From the NCBI RefSeq assembly GCF_051014685.1, contig NW_027478396.1, positions 1,364,001 to 1,428,000 of the forward strand: 64,000 bases of DNA, written 5' to 3'. The translations under genes were made by a program, and so were the position numbers. Within the stretch, counting starts at the first letter, position 1. The number at the start of each line of letters is the position of its first letter. The notes beneath the pieces are model-generated. The model did no database searches and had not been told where the DNA came from. It saw only the letters and a list, made by a program, of their open reading frames with translations. This DNA comes from Ptiloglossa arizonensis. Lineage: Eukaryota > Arthropoda > Insecta > Hymenoptera > Colletidae. Positions 60,692 to 64,000 of this stretch are shown in pieces.

Positions 60692-62399
60692 TTGATAGTT
60701 TCTCAACGATTCCTTAACTTCAAACTCCCATTTCTCGCGAACGGATTGACGAACTCGAGAAATTCCTGTTGCATCTGAAAGTAGAAACATGCCCGATTAC
60801 AATGGCGTGTGTACTTTTCCCCTAGGCCATTCCAGTTATTGGTTTCGAGTATCAGACTTGCGAAAATGTTGATGGTTTCTCAACCATTCCTTAACTTCAA
60901 ACTCCCATATCTCGCGAACGGATTGACGAACTCAAGAAATTCCTGTTGCATCTGAATGTGGAAACTCGCCCGATTACAAAGATATGTGTGTTTTTCACCT
61001 AGGCCTTTGTAGTTATTGGTTTCGCGTATCAGACTTGCGAAAATTTTGTTAGTTTCTCAACCATTCCTTAACTTCAAACTCCCATTTCTCGCGAACGGAT
61101 TGGCGAACTCGAGAAATTCCTGTTGCATCTGAAAGTAGAAACTCGCCCGATTACAAAGATATGTGTGTTTTTCCCCTAGGCCTTTGTAGTTATTGGTTTC
61201 GTGTATCAGACTTGCGAAAATTTTGATAGTTCCTCAACCATTCCTTAATTTCAAACTCCCATATCTCGCGAACGGATTGACGAACTCGAGAAATTCCTGT
61301 TGCATCTAAAAGTAGGAACTCGTCCGATTACAATGGTGTGTGTACTTTTCCCCTAGGCCATTCCAGTTATTGGTTTCGAGTATCAGACCACCGAAAATTT
61401 TGATGGTTTCTCAAGCATTCCTTAACTTCAAACTCCCATATCTCGCGAACGGATTGACGAACTCCAGAAATTCCTGTTGCATCTGAGAGTAGAAACACGC
61501 CCGATTACAAAGATATGTATGTGGTCCCCCTAGGCTTTTGTAGTTATTGGTTTCGCGTATCAGACTTGCGAAAAATTTGATAGTTTCTCAACGATTCCTT
61601 AACTTCAAACTCCCATTTCTCGCGAACGGATTGACGAACTCGAGAAATTCCTGTTGCATCTTAAAGTAGAAACTCGCCCGATTACAGAGGTATGTGTATT
61701 TTCCCCCTAGGCCATTGTAGTTATTGGTTTCGAGTATCAGACTTGCGAAAAATTTGATAGTTTCTCAACGATTCCTTAACTTCAAACTCCCATTTCTCGC
61801 GTACGGATTGACGAACTCGAGAAATTCCTGTTGCATCTGAAAGTGGAAACTCGCCCGAATACAGAGGTATGTGTATTTTTCTCCTAGGCCTTTGTAGTTA
61901 TTGGTTTCGAGTATCAGACTTGCGAAAACTTTGATGGTTTCTCAACCATTCCTTAATTTCAAACTCCCATATCTCGCGAACGGATTGACGAACTCGAGAA
62001 ATTCCTGTTGCGTCTGAAAGTGGAAACTCGCCCGATTACAAAGGTATGTGTATTTTTCTCCTAGGCCATTGTGTTATTGGTTTCGAGTATCAGACTTGCG
62101 AAAATTTTGATAGTTTCTCAACCATTCCTTAAATTCATTCTCCCATTTCTCGCGAACGGATTGACGAACTCGAGAAATTCCTGTTGCATCTTAAAGTAGA
62201 AACTCGCCCGATTACAGAGATATGTGTGTTTTTCACCTAGGCCTTTGTAGTTATTGGTTTCGGGTATCAGACTTGCGAAAATTTTGATAGATTCTCAACT
62301 ATTCCTTAACTTCAATCTCCCATTTCTCGCGAACGGATTGACGAACTCGAGAAATTGCTGTTGCATCTGAAAGTAGAAACTCGCCAGATTACAAAGATA
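60692..62399 (+). repeat. Local rearranged copies of the 17-18-mer, with 885-bp repeat
   Basis: Bases 60860-61460 repeat 58560-59160 at lag 2301 (GTTTCGCGTATCAG 58718 and 61019). GTCCCCCTAGGCTTTTG with GAAAAATTTGATAG recurs at lag 885 (5 x 177; CCCCCTAGGC at 60641 and 61526). GAAAAATTTGATAGTTTC occurs a third time near 61748. GGCCATTGTGTTATTGG near 62067 lacks one base, giving a 176-bp monomer. Confidence 0.78.
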
Positions 62400-62966
62400 T
62401 GTGTATTTTTACCCTAGGCCTTGGTAGTTATTGGTTTCGAGTATCAGACTTGCGAAAATTTTGATGGTTCCTCAACCATTCCTTAATTTCAAACTCCCAT
62501 ATCTCGCGAACGGATTGACGAACTCGAGAAATTTCTGTTGCATCTGAAAGTGAAAACTCGCCCGATTACAATGGTGTGTGTACTTTTCCACTGTGCCATT
62601 CCAGTTATTGGTTTCCAGTATCAGACCAGCGAAAATTTTGAAGGTTTCTCAACCATTCCTTAAATGCAAACTCCCATATTTCGCGAACGGATTGACGAAC
62701 TCGAGAAATTTCTATTGCATCTGAAAGTGAAAAGTCGCCCGATTACAATGGTGTGTGTACTTTTCCCCTAGGCCATTCCTGTTATTGGTTTCGAGTATCA
62801 GACCAGCGAGAATTTTGATGGTTTCTCAACCATTCCGTAACTTCAAACTCCCATATCTCGGGAAAGGATTGACGAACTCGAGAAATTCCTGTTGCATCTG
62901 AGAGTGGAAACCGGCCCGATTACAAAGGTGTGTGTATTTTTCCACTAGGCCTTGGTAGTTATTGGT
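62400..62966 (+). repeat. Fragment of the 4249-bp HOR
   Basis: Follows HOR copy A from about 41866 to 42432 at a constant offset of 20534 bp: GGTTTCCAGTATC (62610 and 42076), CCTTAAATGCAAAC, GTGAAAAGTCGCCCG, GGCCATTCCTGTTATTGG, and CTCGGGAAAGGATTG. Private changes: CCACTGTGCC, CATATTTCGCG and CATTCCGTAAC. It shows that HOR sequence lies on both sides of the 54-62 kb mosaic. Confidence 0.82.
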
Positions 62967-63754
62967 TTCGAGTATCAGACTTGCGAAAATTTTGATGGTT
63001 CCTCAACCATTCCTTAATTTCAAACACCCATATCTCGCGAACGGATTGACGAACTCGAGAAATTTCTGTTGCATCTGAAAGTGAAAACTCGCCCGACTAC
63101 AATGGTGTGTGTACTTTTCCCCTAGGCCATTCCAGTTATTGTTTTCGAGTATCAGACTTGCGGAAATTTTGATAGTTTCTCAACCATTCCTTAACTTCAA
63201 ACTCCCATTTCTCGCGAACGGATTGACGAACTCGAGAAATTCCTGTTGCATCTTAAAGTAGAAACTCGCCCGATTACAAAGATATGTGTGTTTTTAACCT
63301 AGGCCTTTGTAGTTATTGGTTTCGGGTATCAGACTTGCGAGAATTTTGATAGTTTCTCAACCATTCCTTAACTTCAAACTCCCATTTCTCGCGAACGGAT
63401 TGACGAACTCGAGAAATTCCTGTTGCTTCTAAAAGTAGGAACTCGCCCGATTACAATGGTGTTTGTACATTTCCCCTAGGCCTTTGTAGTTATTGGTTTC
63501 GAGTATCAGACTTTCGAAAATTTTGATAGTTTCTCAACCATTCCTTAACTTCAAACTCCCATTTCTCGCGAACGGATTGACGAACACGAGAAATTCCTGT
63601 TGCATCTGAAAGTGGAACCTCGCCCGATTACAAAGGTATGTGTATTTTTCCCCCTAGGCCTTTGTAGTTATTGGTTTCGAGTATCAGACTTGCGAAAATT
63701 TTGATAGTTTCTCAACCATTCCTTAACTTCAAACTCCCATTTCTCGCGAACGGA
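62967..63754 (+). repeat. Right-family monomers between HOR fragments
   Basis: About 4.5 monomers with CACCCATATC, GCCCGACTACAATGG, TTATTGTTTTCGAG, TTTTTAACCTAGG, GCGAGAATTTTGATAG, GTTTGTACATTTCC, GAACACGAGAAATTCC, and TTTTTCCCCCTAGG with one extra C near 63645. Most have the T41 dyad form. Confidence 0.75.
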
Positions 63755-64000
63755 TTGACGAACTCGAGAAATTCCTGTTGCATCTGAAATTAGAAACTCG
63801 CCCTATTAGAAAGATATGTGTGTTTTTCCCCTAGGCCTTTGTAGTTATTGGTTTCGAGTATCAGACTTGCGAAAATTTTGATAGTTTCTCAACCATTCCT
63901 TAACTTCAATCTCCCATTTCTCGCGAACGGATTGACGAACTCGAGAAATTCCTGTTGCATCTTAAAGTAGAAACTCGCCCGATTACAAAGATATGTGTGT
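63755..64000 (+). repeat. Right-edge fragment of the 4249-bp HOR
   Basis: Matches about 44105-44350 of HOR copy A at an offset of 19650 (CATCTGAAAT at 63781 and 44131; GAAATTAGAAACTCGCCC; ATTAGAAAGATATG; CTTCAATCTCCC). The window ends inside the monomer that starts at 63878, after 123 of 177 bases, so the array continues to the right. Confidence 0.83.

Larger units (their letters stand above)
1..64000 (+). repeat. 177-bp satellite DNA array, complete window
   Basis: The phrase TTGATGGTTTCTC (or a close variant) recurs at 1, 178, 355, 532, 709 and so on to 63878, giving 361 full monomers and a partial one. All copies have the same orientation and I saw no inserted unique sequence or mobile element. 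Strongly kept blocks are CTCGCGAACGGATTGACGAA in the core, CTCGAGAA after it, TGTTGCATCTGAAAG, CTCGCCCGATTACAA, CCCCTAGGCC, GTAGTTATTGG and TTGCGAAAATTTT. Variation is concentrated at a limited set of positions (16, 35-37, 41, 55, 64, 71, 77, 91-93, 110-116, 137-141, 151-168). Stop codons occur in all six frames of the majority monomer. Likely role, by inference from monomer length, HOR structure and lack of genes: centromeric or pericentromeric chromatin. No protein product is expected. No stretch of the window is left over as non-repeat sequence. Confidence 0.98.

Noticed and set aside
1..64000. Other short open frames throughout the window
   Set aside because: The same frames recur once per monomer and are bounded by the periodic stops. 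They are shadows of the satellite, not genes.
1..64000. CRISPR array
   Set aside because: There are regular repeats, but the whole unit is repeated with no unique spacers, the unit is 177 bp, and no cas-like genes are present.
1..64000. Transposon or retroelement insertion, or tRNA/rRNA gene
   Set aside because: Every line of sequence can be placed in the monomer register. No terminal repeats, target duplications or foreign blocks were seen.
1..64000. Species assignment from monomer similarity
   Set aside because: I do not recognise the monomer. About 177 bp is shared by unrelated plant and animal satellites, so length alone gives no identity.

Overview
The whole 64-kb window is one uninterrupted tandem satellite DNA array. 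I found no protein-coding gene, RNA gene, transposon, CRISPR array or unique spacer. The monomer is 177 bp. Monomers run head to tail in one orientation from base 1 to base 64000, with 361 complete copies plus a final 123-bp partial copy. The last monomer starts at 63878, so 361 monomers occupy 63877 bp, only 20 bp less than 361 x 177. Nearly all length change is therefore single-base indels or gain and loss of whole monomers. A majority monomer that I wrote out by eye has 47 A, 39 C, 33 G and 58 T (40.7% GC) and nine CpG.

This is eukaryotic heterochromatin of the centromeric or pericentromeric type. The monomer is about one nucleosome repeat long and the array has nested higher-order repeats (HORs). 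I cannot name the species. CpG is not depleted, which fits a lineage with little germline CpG methylation (many invertebrates) but does not prove it. Similar monomer lengths are common in both plants and animals.

Layout. Positions 1-9.8 kb: HOR modules of about 2.3 kb (13 monomers, with whole-monomer gains and losses), plus a 708-bp tetramer duplication. 9.8-16.5 kb: a mosaic in which a marked cassette recurs at exact multiples of 177 bp. 16.5-17.1 kb: a dimer duplication. 17.5-29.3 kb: long shared modules, including 176-bp monomers in 528-bp trimers and a module present five times in the window. Around 29.9-30.1 kb the array switches to a second monomer family. 35.2-41.1 kb: a segmental copy of 26.7-31.9 kb, lying between two pieces of the next HOR. 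41.1-53.6 kb: three near-identical copies of a 24-monomer, 4249-bp HOR. 53.6-64 kb: a mosaic with a duplication of 17-18 monomers and scattered fragments of the 4249-bp HOR.

Two observations stand out. First, each monomer carries an imperfect 34-bp dyad around its CpG-rich core. The two halves of the array repair different mismatches in it: T64G mostly on the left, A41T only on the right. Second, the middle copy of the 4249-bp HOR looks like the reciprocal-exchange hybrid of its neighbours, a visible footprint of unequal crossing-over. Monomer coordinates below count from the first T of TTGATGGTTTCTC.
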